DNA of 64,000 bases from Mariniphaga sp964540165. GTDB taxonomy: Bacteria > Bacteroidota > Bacteroidia > Bacteroidales > Prolixibacteraceae. Below the pieces are notes generated by a model, which was given only the letters and a program-made list of their open reading frames with translations, did not search any database and was not told where the DNA came from. The first letter of the stretch is position 1, and each line of letters starts with the position of its first letter. Positions 46,662-56,760 of this stretch are shown here, piece by piece. Location of the stretch: assembly GCA_964540165.1 (NCBI GenBank), contig CAZILU010000001.1, positions 4,565 through 68,564 on the forward strand. The letters are read 5' to 3'. The position numbers and the translations under genes are program-made.

Positions 46662-47507
46662 GTGAAGAAATTACTGATTAAAAAGCTGAACGACCGCTAT
46701 CGGCTTATTATATATAACGACACTACTTTTCAATCGGTTTGGAGCATCAAGCTAACCCGGCTGAAGGTATTTACCATCATGAGCATTCTGTCGGCGGTGA
46801 TGATGATCGTGGTCATTCTGATCATTGCCACAACAGGTCTGCGTGAGTACATCCCCGGATATCCAAAGGCCGAATACCGCCAAATGCTGATTGCAACGGC
46901 TCTAAAGATTGATTCGCTCGAAAATGAACTCTATAAGCGCGATCGGTTTTTTAACGATATTCAGGCCATCATTTCGGGAGAGGTTCCACAGAACTTTCTC
47001 CATCCCGACACCATGGTTCCGCACGACTTCACCAAGATTGAAAATTACAATCACGACTCGGTATTTCAGGATAAGTTATTGGCTGAACAGACCAGTCTGT
47101 CGATCGATCCTCCCTCCGCAAGAACCCTTAATCTGAGTCAGATCAATTTTTTCGTTCCGGTAAAAGGGATTATCACCAATCGGTTTAAATCGACCCCCGA
47201 CCACCTGGGTGTTGATCTGGTCAGTGAACCCAATGCACGAATCTCAGCCATCATGGACGGAACCGTGATCTTTGCCGGCTGGACCCTGGAGACAGGGTAT
47301 GTCCTGTTTATTCAGCACGATATTAATTTGATCTCGGCATATAAACACAACTCGGTACTCCTGAAAAAGAAGGGAGATCGCATCAAAGCGGGAGAGGCAA
47401 TTGCCATCATTGGCAACACCGGAGAGCTGACCACCGGTCCCCATCTGCACTTTGAATTGTGGCACCATGGAACCGCCCTTGACCCGGAGAAATACATTGA
47501 CTTTTAG
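46662..47507 (+). CDS. M23 (LytM-type) membrane-anchored metallopeptidase
   Basis: 281 aa starting with GTG. One membrane segment lies at about residues 35-57 (FTIMSILSAVMMIVVILIIA), followed by a short coiled region and the M23 domain. The zinc motif HLGVD has His181 and Asp185, and the HLH pair (PHLHFELW) is at 261-263, so the catalytic residues are complete. It probably cleaves peptidoglycan cross-bridges or regulates cell-wall growth in the periplasm. The stop is only 3 bases from the dxr start, so the two are co-transcribed from the promoter at 46608. Confidence 0.92.
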   Translation: MKKLLIKKLNDRYRLIIYNDTTFQSVWSIKLTRLKVFTIMSILSAVMMIVVILIIATTGLREYIPGYPKAEYRQMLIATALKIDSLENELYKRDRFFNDIQAIISGEVPQNFLHPDTMVPHDFTKIENYNHDSVFQDKLLAEQTSLSIDPPSARTLNLSQINFFVPVKGIITNRFKSTPDHLGVDLVSEPNARISAIMDGTVIFAGWTLETGYVLFIQHDINLISAYKHNSVLLKKKGDRIKAGEAIAIIGNTGELTTGPHLHFELWHHGTALDPEKYIDF

Positions 47508-47510
47508 TTT

Positions 47511-48659
47511 ATGAAGAAACGAATTGCTATATTAGGCTCCACAGGCTCCATTGGAAAGCAGACGCTTGAAGTTATTGAGAACAATCCCGATCTCTTTGAA
47601 GTTGAAGTATTAACTGCCAACAACAACGTCGATCTGCTGATTTCCCAGGCTAAAAAATTTCAACCCAACGCAGTGGTTATCGGTAATCCGGATAAATACA
47701 AACTGGTATCTGAAGCGCTGCAGCATGATGCGGTGAAGGTATATGCCGGCATGGATGCTTTGAACCAGGTTGTACAAATGGAGAGCATTGACCTGGTTGT
47801 TGCAGCCATGGTCGGATACTCCGGACTGATTCCTGTCTGGCATGCGATAAACGCCGGAAAGCCAATCGCCCTGGCCAACAAAGAGACCCTGGTCATTGCC
47901 GGAGAGAACATTACCCGGCTGGCCCGCGAAAAAGAGATCCCGATCCTTCCGGTTGACTCCGAGCACTCAGCCATCTTTCAATGCCTGGCCGGAGAGCTCT
48001 TCAATCCGGTTGAAAAGATTCTCCTCACCTGTTCGGGTGGTCCGTTCCGGGGAAAATCGATCGAAGCACTGAAGGCAGTTACCGTAGCCCACGCCCTTAA
48101 CCACCCCAATTGGGATATGGGAGCAAAAATAACCATCGACTCAGCTTCTCTCATGAACAAGGGATTCGAAGCCATCGAAGCGCACTGGCTCTTTGGTACC
48201 CCGGCTTCTAAAATTGAAGTTGTTGTACATCCGCAGTCGATTATCCACTCGATGGTTCAGTTTGAAGATGGCTCCGTAAAAGCACAATTAGGCCTCCCCG
48301 ATATGCGACTGCCCATTCAATATGCCCTGGGTTACCCCTACCGGATCCCGAATCAATTTCCCCGTTTTAATATATTCGACTATCCTACACTCCATTTTGA
48401 GCAGCCCGATACGAAAATTTTTCGTAATCTTGCCCTCGCTTTTCAGGCCATGGAGGCGGGAGGAAACCTTCCCTGCATACTGAATGCCGCCAATGAGGTG
48501 GTCGTGCAGGCATTTTTAGAAGAAAAAATCCCCTTTCTAAAGATGTCCGATATTATTGAAAAGACCATGGAGAAGATGCCATTCATTGAAAAGCCGGAGA
48601 TAAACGACCTGATCGAGACCAATGCTGAAACAAGAAGCATAGCTCAACTGTTAACATAA
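47511..48659 (+). CDS. dxr: 1-deoxy-D-xylulose 5-phosphate reductoisomerase
   Basis: Second enzyme of the MEP pathway: NADPH-dependent conversion of DXP to 2-C-methyl-D-erythritol 4-phosphate. Length is 382 aa, as expected. The NADPH-binding GSTGSIGKQTLEVI is at the N-terminus, then ALANKETLVIAGE, PVDSEHSAIFQCL (metal and substrate residues), LLTCSGGPFRG, NMGAKITIDSASLMNKGFE and VHPQSIIHSMVQF. It is followed by rseP after 28 bases, the common dxr-rseP arrangement. Confidence 0.98.
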   Translation: MKKRIAILGSTGSIGKQTLEVIENNPDLFEVEVLTANNNVDLLISQAKKFQPNAVVIGNPDKYKLVSEALQHDAVKVYAGMDALNQVVQMESIDLVVAAMVGYSGLIPVWHAINAGKPIALANKETLVIAGENITRLAREKEIPILPVDSEHSAIFQCLAGELFNPVEKILLTCSGGPFRGKSIEALKAVTVAHALNHPNWDMGAKITIDSASLMNKGFEAIEAHWLFGTPASKIEVVVHPQSIIHSMVQFEDGSVKAQLGLPDMRLPIQYALGYPYRIPNQFPRFNIFDYPTLHFEQPDTKIFRNLALAFQAMEAGGNLPCILNAANEVVVQAFLEEKIPFLKMSDIIEKTMEKMPFIEKPEINDLIETNAETRSIAQLLT

Positions 48660-48687
48660 ATCAACGCGTAAAAAAAGTAAATAACTG

Positions 48688-50025
48688 ATGGAGACAATAT
48701 TGGTAAAAGCCGGACAACTCATTCTCAGCCTGTCAATTCTGGTTGTATTACACGAGTTTGGACACTTTCTGTTCGCACGAATCTTTAAAACACGGGTAGA
48801 GAAATTCTACCTCTTTTTCGATCCATGGTTCTCACTCTTCAAAATGAAAAAAGGTGAAACCGAATATGGCGTAGGCTGGCTTCCGTTGGGCGGCTATGTG
48901 AAAATATCGGGAATGATCGATGAATCGATGGACAAAGAGGCGATGAGCCAACCACCCCAGCCCTGGGAATTCCGCTCTAAACCATCGTGGCAACGGCTGC
49001 TGATCATGCTGGGCGGTGTGATGATGAACTTCATCTTCGCCCTGATCATCTATATCGGCGTACTTTACGCATGGGGCGAAACCTATCTCCCCACCAAAAA
49101 CGTAACGTATGGAATTGAGGTCAGTGAGGCCGGAAAAGCGGTGGGCTTTGAAAATGGTGACAAAATTCTTTCGGTCGATGGAAAACAGATCGATAACTTC
49201 ATGAAAATCGTGCCAACCATAGTACTCGACAACGCCCGATCTGTGCAAGTGGAGCGTGGAGGCAAGGTGGTGGAGGTAGAAATATCCGACGCCGACCTGG
49301 CGATTCTGCTTAAAAGCAAGGAGGTTTTAACCTGGCGAAAACCGTTCGATATCCAGGTAGGGAAAGTGGTTGAGGCGTCACCGGCAGCAGCGGCCGGACT
49401 TCAAAAAGGAGATGTTTTTGTCGATATAGACGGCAACAGATTCGAATTTTACGATCAGTTTTCCGACTACCTGCAGGCGAAAAAGGGTAAGGTTGTCGCC
49501 CTGAATATTCTCCGTAACGGAGCCCCGTTAACCAGTGATGTTGAAGTAAGCGAAGAGGGTAAACTGGGATTCTTCCCGGTATTCAATCACCCCGAACTGT
49601 TTCAACTGGAAACCATCAACTATGGACTGATGGAATCGATTCCGGCGGGTATCAAAAGAGGGGTACAAACAACCAAAGATTACCTGAAACAGTTTAAACT
49701 TTTCTTCAAACCCGAAACCAAAGCATACGAGTCATTAGGAGGTTTTGCCACCATCGGAAATATATTCCCATCAACCTGGAACTGGTTCTCCTTCTGGAAT
49801 ATGACCGCTTTTATCTCAATCATTCTGGCCATCATGAACCTGTTGCCTATTCCGGCATTAGACGGGGGACATGTGATGTTCCTCTTCTTCGAAATGATTA
49901 CCGGAAAAAAGCCGGGGGAGAAATTCCTGGAGTATGCACAAATTACCGGAATGATCATTCTTTTGGCATTGGTACTCTTTGCCAATGCAAATGATATAAT
50001 AAAAATCATAAATGGAACATTTTAA
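48688..50025 (+). CDS. rseP: Site-2 intramembrane metalloprotease RseP (M50)
   Basis: A 445-aa membrane protease that cleaves anti-sigma factors or other membrane substrates. HEFGH is at residues 22-26 within the first membrane segment. PDZ-like regions occupy about 125-215 and 225-310. The second zinc motif, NLLPIPALDGGHV, has Asp392. A membrane helix around WQRLLIMLGGVMMNFIFALI and two C-terminal helices complete the topology. It is the third gene of the M23-dxr-rseP unit. In Bacteroidota its targets include anti-sigma factors of transport systems, but none is encoded nearby. Confidence 0.95.
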   Translation: METILVKAGQLILSLSILVVLHEFGHFLFARIFKTRVEKFYLFFDPWFSLFKMKKGETEYGVGWLPLGGYVKISGMIDESMDKEAMSQPPQPWEFRSKPSWQRLLIMLGGVMMNFIFALIIYIGVLYAWGETYLPTKNVTYGIEVSEAGKAVGFENGDKILSVDGKQIDNFMKIVPTIVLDNARSVQVERGGKVVEVEISDADLAILLKSKEVLTWRKPFDIQVGKVVEASPAAAAGLQKGDVFVDIDGNRFEFYDQFSDYLQAKKGKVVALNILRNGAPLTSDVEVSEEGKLGFFPVFNHPELFQLETINYGLMESIPAGIKRGVQTTKDYLKQFKLFFKPETKAYESLGGFATIGNIFPSTWNWFSFWNMTAFISIILAIMNLLPIPALDGGHVMFLFFEMITGKKPGEKFLEYAQITGMIILLALVLFANANDIIKIINGTF

Positions 50026-50037
50026 AATAAAAAGTTC

Positions 50038-50045
50038 TATTTTTG
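50038..50045 (+). promoter_or_regulatory. -7 promoter element for tatA
   Basis: TATTTTTG is a perfect TAnnTTTG match, 26 bases before the tatA ATG, showing tatA can be transcribed on its own. Confidence 0.5.
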
Positions 50046-50071
50046 CACCAAACCATTTATAACATAGAGTC

Positions 50072-50272
50072 ATGAATTTATTTGTAATTGCAGGTATTAT
50101 CGGGCCACAGGAAATAATTATCATTCTAATTATCGTTCTTCTCCTTTTCGGCGGACGTAAAATTCCCGAATTAATGAAAGGTCTTGGAAAAGGAATGAAA
50201 GAGTTTAAAAAGGCGACCAAAGAGGGTGATGACGAAGACGAAAACTCCGTCCAGGGAAAAATTGAAAAATAG
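50072..50272 (+). CDS. tatA: Twin-arginine translocase subunit TatA/TatE
   Basis: A 66-aa protein with the TatA layout: an N-terminal membrane helix (IIIILIIVLLLF), the FGGRKIPELMKGLGKGMKEFKK hinge and amphipathic helix, and an acidic tail (GDDEDE). It forms the pore-like assembly for folded Tat substrates. It has its own -7 element and terminator. It is relevant here because two neighbouring-locus proteins (17446, 19808) carry Tat signals. Confidence 0.95.
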   Translation: MNLFVIAGIIGPQEIIIILIIVLLLFGGRKIPELMKGLGKGMKEFKKATKEGDDEDENSVQGKIEK

Positions 50273-50290
50273 CTTATAAAAGGACATTAA

Positions 50291-50330
50291 AAAAATCCCG
50301 TTGCCGCTACGTTGCTGTAACGGGATTTTT
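50291..50330 (+). terminator. Rho-independent terminator after tatA
   Basis: AAAAATCCCGTT (50291-50302) and AACGGGATTTTT (50319-50330) form a 12-bp stem including the A/T runs, with a 16-nt loop, 18 bases past the tatA stop. Confidence 0.88.
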
Positions 50331-50401
50331 GCATTACGTTTTTTTCTTCCTGCAAAAATGGTAAGATTTTTGTAGGACATAATGTTTTAATATTCACAGC
50401 A

Positions 50402-51451
50402 ATGAAGAAGATAAAACAGGTCATCCTTTACCCGGCCATAGTGATTTTTATACTGCTATTTACACGTTCTTGTGAACAGAGTGACTCCGCCGGAATATCA
50501 AAAAGCATTACCGGAAAACCCGGAGAGCTGGTTATTGTTGTTAGCAACCAGACCTGGGACAGTGATCAGGGAAAGCTGATCCGTGAAACCCTTGCTCAGC
50601 CCCACATCGCTCTTCCTCAGGATGAACCGTTGTTCGACCTGATCAATGTTCCGCCCGAAGCATTCAAAAGTGTTTTTAAAACCACCCGAAACATTCTGCA
50701 GGTGCGCATTTCAAGCCAGACAGACTCTTCGGCGGTAATCTTCAAAAACAACGTATGGGCCAGTCCACAAGCCACCGTTACGATCGAAGCAAAAGATGAA
50801 GCCGACTTTGCCTCTCTTTTTAATGCCAATAAAGTACGGATCTTATCTTACTATTTGAATGCCGAGAAAAACCGGCTCACCATGAATTATGAGAAATACT
50901 TCGAACGGGAGGTATTCAACGTTTTAAACAAGGATTTCGGAATCACGATGAAGGTTGGTCCCGGGTATCAGATTGCCGATCAAAAAAAGGACTTCATCTG
51001 GTTGCGTTACGAAACGCCCGAGATATCTCAGGGAATTATCGTCTATACATTCCCCTATGTTTCCGACAGTGCCTTTCATGAAAAGTACCAGTTAAACATT
51101 CGCGACAGTCTGTTAAAAGCCCGGGTACCCGGTCCGACAGAAGGCAGCTTTATGACCACCGAACGCAGAATCAGTCAAATGACCAGCTTTCTCGAACATC
51201 ACGGCAACTATGCTTCCGAGATGCGCGGATTATGGCGGGTAGTGAACGATTATATGGGAGGCCCATACATCTCGTTGGCTGAACTCGATGCCGCCAACCA
51301 GCGGGTAGTTGTTGCCTTTGGGTATGTATATGCCCCGAACAAAGACAAAAGAAACCTCCTCCGGCAGGTTGAAGCCATGATCTATAGCCTGAAGCTTAAC
51401 AGACAGCCTGAAAACGATAAGCTGAACAGCCAGGTAAAAATGGGGAATTAA
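50402..51451 (+). CDS. DUF4837-family lipoprotein
   Basis: A 349-aa protein with a lipobox-like LFTRSC (Cys24), matching the DUF4837 family restricted to Bacteroidota. Visible blocks are GKPGELVIVVSNQTWDSD, LFDLINVPPEAFKSVFKTTR, FIWLRYETPEISQGIIVYTFPY and MRGLWRVVNDYMGGPYISL. No function is established. It lies tail to tail with metF and the two stop codons overlap within the four bases TTAA. Confidence 0.88.
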   Translation: MKKIKQVILYPAIVIFILLFTRSCEQSDSAGISKSITGKPGELVIVVSNQTWDSDQGKLIRETLAQPHIALPQDEPLFDLINVPPEAFKSVFKTTRNILQVRISSQTDSSAVIFKNNVWASPQATVTIEAKDEADFASLFNANKVRILSYYLNAEKNRLTMNYEKYFEREVFNVLNKDFGITMKVGPGYQIADQKKDFIWLRYETPEISQGIIVYTFPYVSDSAFHEKYQLNIRDSLLKARVPGPTEGSFMTTERRISQMTSFLEHHGNYASEMRGLWRVVNDYMGGPYISLAELDAANQRVVVAFGYVYAPNKDKRNLLRQVEAMIYSLKLNRQPENDKLNSQVKMGN

Positions 51452-52401
51452 AAGACTGCCTTCACAATATCTTTGACATTATCAGAAATACCATAGGTAT
51501 AGATATGCATGGAAGGAACACCATGAGCAATCAGATCTTTGGCCTGATATACAGACCACTCGGTTCCAACCTGCCGCGCATCGTTGTTATTCTTGCATTG
51601 GGCAAGTGCCTTTGAGAGCTCTACAGGCAGGTCAATGCTGAAAATTTTGGGAAGTACCGTCAACTGGTTCTTCATATTGATCGGCTTGATGCCCGGAATA
51701 ATGGGAACCGTAATTCCGGCTTCCCTGCACCGTTTTACAAAGTCATAATAAACCTGGTTATCGAAAAACATTTGAGTTACAATATAGTCGGCTCCCAGAT
51801 CCACCTTTTTTTTCAGAAATTCAATATCCTGCTCCCGGTTCGGAGCTTCAAAATGTTTTTCCGGGTAGCCGGCCACACCAATGCAAAAATCTAACGGGGT
51901 GTTGTTTTTAAGGTCCTCTTCCAGGTATTTGCCTTTTTTTAGATTAACAATCTGCTCCACCAGCTCACTGGCGTGGGAGTGTCCCTCCTTTTCGGGCATA
52001 AAAACATGCTGATTCTTAATGCCGTCACCCCGCAAGGCCAGCACATTTTCGATGCCCAGAAAGTGAAGATCGATCAGTACATGTTCGGTTTCACTCCGGG
52101 TAAAGCCCCCGCACAGGATGTGAGGTACCACAGGAATTCCAAACTTGTATTGAATAGAAGCAGCAATGGCCACCGTACCGGGCCGTTTCCGAACCGTTCG
52201 TTTGACAATCGAGCCATCGGCTAACTCATGAAACTCTACCTCATCGCGGTGAGTCGTAATATTGATATATTGGGGGCTGAATTCGATCAGATTTTCGATG
52301 GTTCTGTAAATATGCGATGCATCGTTCCCCTTCAATGGGGGCAACAGCTCAAACGAAAAGACGGTCTTTTCAGAACCGTTAATAATATCAATAATCTTCA
52401 T
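51448..52401 (-). CDS. metF: 5,10-methylenetetrahydrofolate reductase
   Basis: A flavin TIM-barrel enzyme reducing 5,10-methylene-THF to 5-methyl-THF for methionine synthesis. From ATG 52401 the protein is 317 aa and opens MKIIDIINGSEKTVFSFELL; the longer version from 52458 adds 19 unconvincing residues. Markers are FSFELLPPLKGND, YINITTHRDEVEF, HILCGGFTRSETEHVL, LALRGDGIKN, YIVTQMFFDNQVYYDFV and PIIPGIKPI. With fhs at 3483 it shows a working folate one-carbon pathway. Confidence 0.95.
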   Translation of the reverse strand: MKIIDIINGSEKTVFSFELLPPLKGNDASHIYRTIENLIEFSPQYINITTHRDEVEFHELADGSIVKRTVRKRPGTVAIAASIQYKFGIPVVPHILCGGFTRSETEHVLIDLHFLGIENVLALRGDGIKNQHVFMPEKEGHSHASELVEQIVNLKKGKYLEEDLKNNTPLDFCIGVAGYPEKHFEAPNREQDIEFLKKKVDLGADYIVTQMFFDNQVYYDFVKRCREAGITVPIIPGIKPINMKNQLTVLPKIFSIDLPVELSKALAQCKNNNDARQVGTEWSVYQAKDLIAHGVPSMHIYTYGISDNVKDIVKAVF

Positions 52402-52497
52402 CTCATTAAATTTGCAATTCGTGTTTATCTTCTCAACAAATATTTTTACCGGTTTCATTTCGTTTTCCCGGCCCGATGGAAGGAGAGTTCCTGTCTG

Positions 52498-54450
52498 TCA
52501 TCGCCTGCCGGGTTGAATTCCGCCGGGAACTGCACCCCCCTGCCCAAAGGGGTTGGTTTGCGGACCTGAAGGCGCTTGCTGCTGCTCTCTGCGCAACTTC
52601 TCTTCCGCCGCCTTGCGATCCTGCTCCTCCTGTTCCGGGTCTCTGATATTCTTTACGTAATCCGGGTCGGGCGTAAGATCCCAGGTCAGGTTATTATCCC
52701 AATTGGCACGCACCTTCACCACTTCATTGATATATGCAACCCGCTCGGGCTGGATTTTATCCTGAAAACTGCCAGAATCCCATACTCCATTACGGTTCTC
52801 ATCATAAACTGCCTTAACCTTATATTTCCCCGGCACCAGGTAGTCAAAAACAACCTGCTGGTCATCCGAAACAATCTTCTCTCTGAGAACGGTTTCCCGT
52901 TCATTGTTCTCAAGCAACTGCAGCAGCATTTGGGAGGTGAGATTTCGAAGATCAAGCTTTATGATCCCATAATAATCAATGGTTCTGGTTTTAAACGGCA
53001 TTACAAGTTTTTTACTGGTGATGCCAAAAATATTGGTACAGGCAGCTGAATCGATCTCCAGGGTATAGCCCATTCCGCTCTCCCAGGCATACGATATCCG
53101 GTAGGTCCTCCAGGCAGATGTATCGGTCATAAACCGGAAAGGAACAGGTCTCTTTAACGAATCGGAAGTGAGATAGAGCCGGATGGCTTCTGCATCGAAT
53201 GCTGCCACCGGATAGGGCGAGGTGATCATCAGGTCGCTGTTGAGATCCACAGGAGCGCTGCTTAGGTTCGTTACCCAGTCGAACTGAGGGACCACAGGCA
53301 GGTTCTCTTCCTCATCTTTATCACGGACCCTGCGTTTTCTTCGCGTCTCCTCCTCCCGCTCTGCAAAAGTCATCTCTACCGTATCCCTTTGTATGAAAGG
53401 CTGGTTTAGTGAATCAAGCTGATAATAAACCAGCTCCATACGGATATGCTCGCGGGATGCCATCGTAGTATCGGCTAACCACAAGGTAAGCGAATCGAAT
53501 TTTTCATTCGGTTCCAGTACGTACCAGTTATCGACAACAGTATCAACCAGGTTAACTGAAAAAGTATCGCGAACCGGTTCATTAAACACAAAAGTGCATT
53601 GATACCGCGAATCCCTGTTCGATCTTTTCAGGTATTGATCGAAAATATCTTCGGTAAACTGGCGCAAGAAGATGGGACCGGGATGAAAATGAATGTGCCC
53701 CGATACCAATAGTGAATCGGTACCGGAAAGTAGCGTGTCGGGTTGCTCAATGTACTCCATGGAAGGTACGACCAGGCTATCCAAAAATGCCATCTGTTCC
53801 GCCCCTTCATTGTACATCAGATCACTGTTCATATCGTTTAACGCATAGATCCGGTAACTCCCTTCGGCGAGATTATCAAACAGATAGATGCCCTCATCGT
53901 CGGTTCGGGCTATATAGTCAGGCCGAATCCGGTATGCGGCCGAGTCGTGCAAATTTTTATGGAGCAAAACCAACGTCTTTTTCACCGGTTCAAGCCGAAA
54001 AGCATCGACAACCCGGCCGGCCACACGCAACGAATCGATGCGATCGCCGGTGCTGAATGAAAACCGGAGATTCTCAAGTGGATTCCGTTCGTTATTATCG
54101 ACAATTGCATTTTTAAAATCGAGAGAGTAGGTAAAATCTTTTTTTAACGCTTCATTAAAACGGATAATCAGCGTTTTAGACCGGGTCAGGATGGTGGGCC
54201 GCTTTTCGAGCGGGGGAGAGACAACCAGCAGCTCCTGAACCTGATCGGGAACAATAAACTCATTGAACGTGAGTCGGACCTCATTTCCGCTAAATTGAAG
54301 CGACTGGTATTTTGGATAGGTCTCAACCAATACCGGCGGAATGGAATCACGGGGTCCTCCGGTCGGCATTCCCTCATTGGCACATGAAGAAATAATCACA
54401 ATCCAGGTGAATCCCGCCAACAAAATCGATGGAAAACTGAGCTTTTTCAT
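52498..54450 (-). CDS. Ig-like (Big_5) domain lipoprotein
   Basis: About 650 aa. The ATG at 54450 (MKKLSFPS) is chosen because the alternative ATG at 54474 lies inside the -7 element at 54468-54475. The signal ends in IISSC, then a Bacteroidota-type GGPRDSIPP linker and an SbsA/Big_5 Ig-like domain (PPVLVETYPKYQSLQFSGNE to LRFSFSTGDRID). A carboxypeptidase-regulatory-like repeat follows (RVAGRVVDAFRLEPVKKTLV, YLFDNLAEGSYRIYAL), and a second prealbumin-like fold lies near the C-terminus (DYLVPGKYKVKAVYDENRNG). The end is Gln/Gly/Pro-rich. It is a surface lipoprotein of unknown role. Confidence 0.85.
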   Translation of the reverse strand: MKKLSFPSILLAGFTWIVIISSCANEGMPTGGPRDSIPPVLVETYPKYQSLQFSGNEVRLTFNEFIVPDQVQELLVVSPPLEKRPTILTRSKTLIIRFNEALKKDFTYSLDFKNAIVDNNERNPLENLRFSFSTGDRIDSLRVAGRVVDAFRLEPVKKTLVLLHKNLHDSAAYRIRPDYIARTDDEGIYLFDNLAEGSYRIYALNDMNSDLMYNEGAEQMAFLDSLVVPSMEYIEQPDTLLSGTDSLLVSGHIHFHPGPIFLRQFTEDIFDQYLKRSNRDSRYQCTFVFNEPVRDTFSVNLVDTVVDNWYVLEPNEKFDSLTLWLADTTMASREHIRMELVYYQLDSLNQPFIQRDTVEMTFAEREEETRRKRRVRDKDEEENLPVVPQFDWVTNLSSAPVDLNSDLMITSPYPVAAFDAEAIRLYLTSDSLKRPVPFRFMTDTSAWRTYRISYAWESGMGYTLEIDSAACTNIFGITSKKLVMPFKTRTIDYYGIIKLDLRNLTSQMLLQLLENNERETVLREKIVSDDQQVVFDYLVPGKYKVKAVYDENRNGVWDSGSFQDKIQPERVAYINEVVKVRANWDNNLTWDLTPDPDYVKNIRDPEQEEQDRKAAEEKLRREQQQAPSGPQTNPFGQGGAVPGGIQPGRR

Positions 54451-54467
54451 AGTTATTTTCACGCCTG

Positions 54468-54475
54468 CAAACATA
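54468..54475 (-). promoter_or_regulatory. -7 promoter element for the Ig-like lipoprotein gene
   Basis: On the minus strand this reads TATGTTTG, a perfect TAnnTTTG match, 17 bases upstream of the chosen start at 54450. It contains the ATG that would otherwise be the longer start. Confidence 0.5.
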
Positions 54476-54584
54476 CAAATATCTGAAAAGAAAGCATATT
54501 GATCGGGATTAAAATAGGTAAAAACAAGATTATTCGTACCATTCAGATAAAATAAGTACCTTGCAGGGATTAAAATAAGATTCT

Positions 54585-56759
54585 ATGCATAAAAAAGATA
54601 AATTGCGGAAAAAGCTGAAAAACACAGCCACCCTCACCAAAAAAAATCTGAAAAGCGCCATTCTTTCAGTGCTTTACGAAGAGCCTGGAAAAGTTATCAA
54701 CTACAAACAGATCTCCTCCTGGTTGGGAATCACCGATCCCGATAATCGACGCCTGGTATTCGTTGTACTGGAAGAATTAAAGGATGATGGTTACCTGGAG
54801 CAGCTCTCCCGGGGAAGCTACCGCCTTCATACCAAAACGGGTACAATCACAGGCATGGTTGATCTACAACCACAGGGTTTTGCCTACATCATAAGCGATG
54901 AAGTAAACCGCCCCATATTGGTATCATCTCAAAATCTGAATAATGCCCTTGATGGTGACAAGGTTAAGGTGGAGTTGTATGCACGTCGCAAGAAACGGGA
55001 CCTGGAGGGAGAAGTCATTGAAATTATTGAGCGGGCAAACCGGCAGTTTGTCGGAAGAGTTGAACTCTCAGGCCATTTTGCCTTCCTGATTCCATCGGGA
55101 AAAGTGGGGTTCGACCTCTTCATTGCCAGGGAGCATCTGAACGGTGCCAAAGACGGGCAGAAAGCGATTGCCGAAATCATCGAATGGCCACCCAAAACCC
55201 GGAATCCATTTGGACGAATCATTGAAGTATTAGGCAATACAGGCGATAACAATGCCGAGATGAACGCCATCCTGGCCGAATTTGAACTGCCCCATAAATT
55301 CCCGGAAAAGGTCGACCAGGTAGCCGAAAAAATTCCGTTTGAGATCCCGGAAGAGGAGTATAAAAAACGGCGCGATTTCAGGAACATCACCACCTTTACC
55401 ATCGATCCTGCCGATGCCAAAGATTTCGATGACGCGCTATCGCTAAGGCAATTAGAAAATAAAAACTGGGAAGTTGGCGTACATATCGCCGATGTTACCC
55501 ATTATGTAGCGGTCAACAGCCTGATTGAAGAGGAGGCGCAAAACCGGGCAACTTCCGTTTATCTGGTCGACCGGGTTGTTCCCATGTTGCCTGAAAGACT
55601 GTCGAACGGCGTCTGTTCCCTAAGACCAAATGAAGATAAGCTATGCTTCTCTGCAGTGTTTGAGATGACCGATGATGCCCGGATCATCAACCAATGGTTT
55701 GGTAAAACCGTTATCCGCTCCGACCGGCGATTTGCCTATGAAGAGGCACAGGAGATCATCGAATCACAACGGGGAGAGCTCTCCACCGAAATTTTAAAAC
55801 TCAACAATCTCGCCCGAAAATTGCGCGAACAACGCTTTAAAAAAGGCTCCATCGCCTTTGACCGGGTTGAGATCAAATTTGAAATCGATGAAAAAGGAAA
55901 ACCCTTGTCGGTCTATTTTAAAGAGGCTAAAGAGGCCAACCAACTCATCGAAGAGTTTATGCTTTTAGCCAACAAGAAGGTGGCAGAATTTGTGGGTAAA
56001 ACCGAAAAACGACAAAAATCCAAAACGTTCGTTTACCGGATACACGACAAACCCGATGCTGAAAAACTGGCATCGTTTAACAACTTCATCCACCGCTTTG
56101 GATATGGTATTCAGATGGCTTCACCCAAAACCATCTCCAGCTCTATGAACCAACTCATGGAGCATGTGAAGGGGAAAAAGGAGCAGAACGTGGTTGAGAC
56201 ACTGGCTATCCGAACCATGGCCAAAGCGGAGTACTCAACGAGAAATATTGGCCATTACGGACTGGCATTTGAACACTACACCCACTTTACCTCCCCCATC
56301 AGGCGATACCCCGACATGATGGTTCACCGCCTGTTAGAGAAATACCTGAATGGCGGCCGGTCAGCTAACGACAAAAAATATGAGGATCTCTGCAAACACG
56401 CATCCGATATGGAATCCAGGGCAGCAAATGCCGAAAGAGCATCGGTCAAATATAAACAGGTTGAGTATATGCAAGATCATATCAATGAGATCTTTAACGG
56501 CGTAATTTCAGGTGTAACCGACTGGGGAATTTATGTTGAGCTGGAAAATAAAATTGAAGGCATGGTGCCTATCAGAGAGTTGGATGATGACTTTTACATT
56601 TTTGACGAACAAAATTATGCACTGGTAGGCAGGCACAAACATAAAAAATACCAGTTAGGCGATGAGGTAACCGTGAAAATATGGAGAACCAATCTGGAGA
56701 AAAAACAGCTCGACTTTAAACTCGTAAAAAACGGAGAAAAAGAAAAACCAGGAAAATAA
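54585..56759 (+). CDS. rnr: Ribonuclease R
   Basis: A 724-aa processive 3'-5' exoribonuclease. Order: N-terminal winged-helix region (AILSVLYEEPGKVINYKQIS), two cold-shock-type OB domains, RNB catalytic domain with TIDPADAKDFDDALSL (metal-binding Asp residues) and HYTHFTSPIRRYPDMMVHRL, and C-terminal S1 domain (GVISGVTDWGIYVELENKIE). The length is standard. The TetR gene follows at 43 bases with its own -7 element beginning two bases after this stop. Confidence 0.97.
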   Translation: MHKKDKLRKKLKNTATLTKKNLKSAILSVLYEEPGKVINYKQISSWLGITDPDNRRLVFVVLEELKDDGYLEQLSRGSYRLHTKTGTITGMVDLQPQGFAYIISDEVNRPILVSSQNLNNALDGDKVKVELYARRKKRDLEGEVIEIIERANRQFVGRVELSGHFAFLIPSGKVGFDLFIAREHLNGAKDGQKAIAEIIEWPPKTRNPFGRIIEVLGNTGDNNAEMNAILAEFELPHKFPEKVDQVAEKIPFEIPEEEYKKRRDFRNITTFTIDPADAKDFDDALSLRQLENKNWEVGVHIADVTHYVAVNSLIEEEAQNRATSVYLVDRVVPMLPERLSNGVCSLRPNEDKLCFSAVFEMTDDARIINQWFGKTVIRSDRRFAYEEAQEIIESQRGELSTEILKLNNLARKLREQRFKKGSIAFDRVEIKFEIDEKGKPLSVYFKEAKEANQLIEEFMLLANKKVAEFVGKTEKRQKSKTFVYRIHDKPDAEKLASFNNFIHRFGYGIQMASPKTISSSMNQLMEHVKGKKEQNVVETLAIRTMAKAEYSTRNIGHYGLAFEHYTHFTSPIRRYPDMMVHRLLEKYLNGGRSANDKKYEDLCKHASDMESRAANAERASVKYKQVEYMQDHINEIFNGVISGVTDWGIYVELENKIEGMVPIRELDDDFYIFDEQNYALVGRHKHKKYQLGDEVTVKIWRTNLEKKQLDFKLVKNGEKEKPGK

Positions 56760-56760
56760 T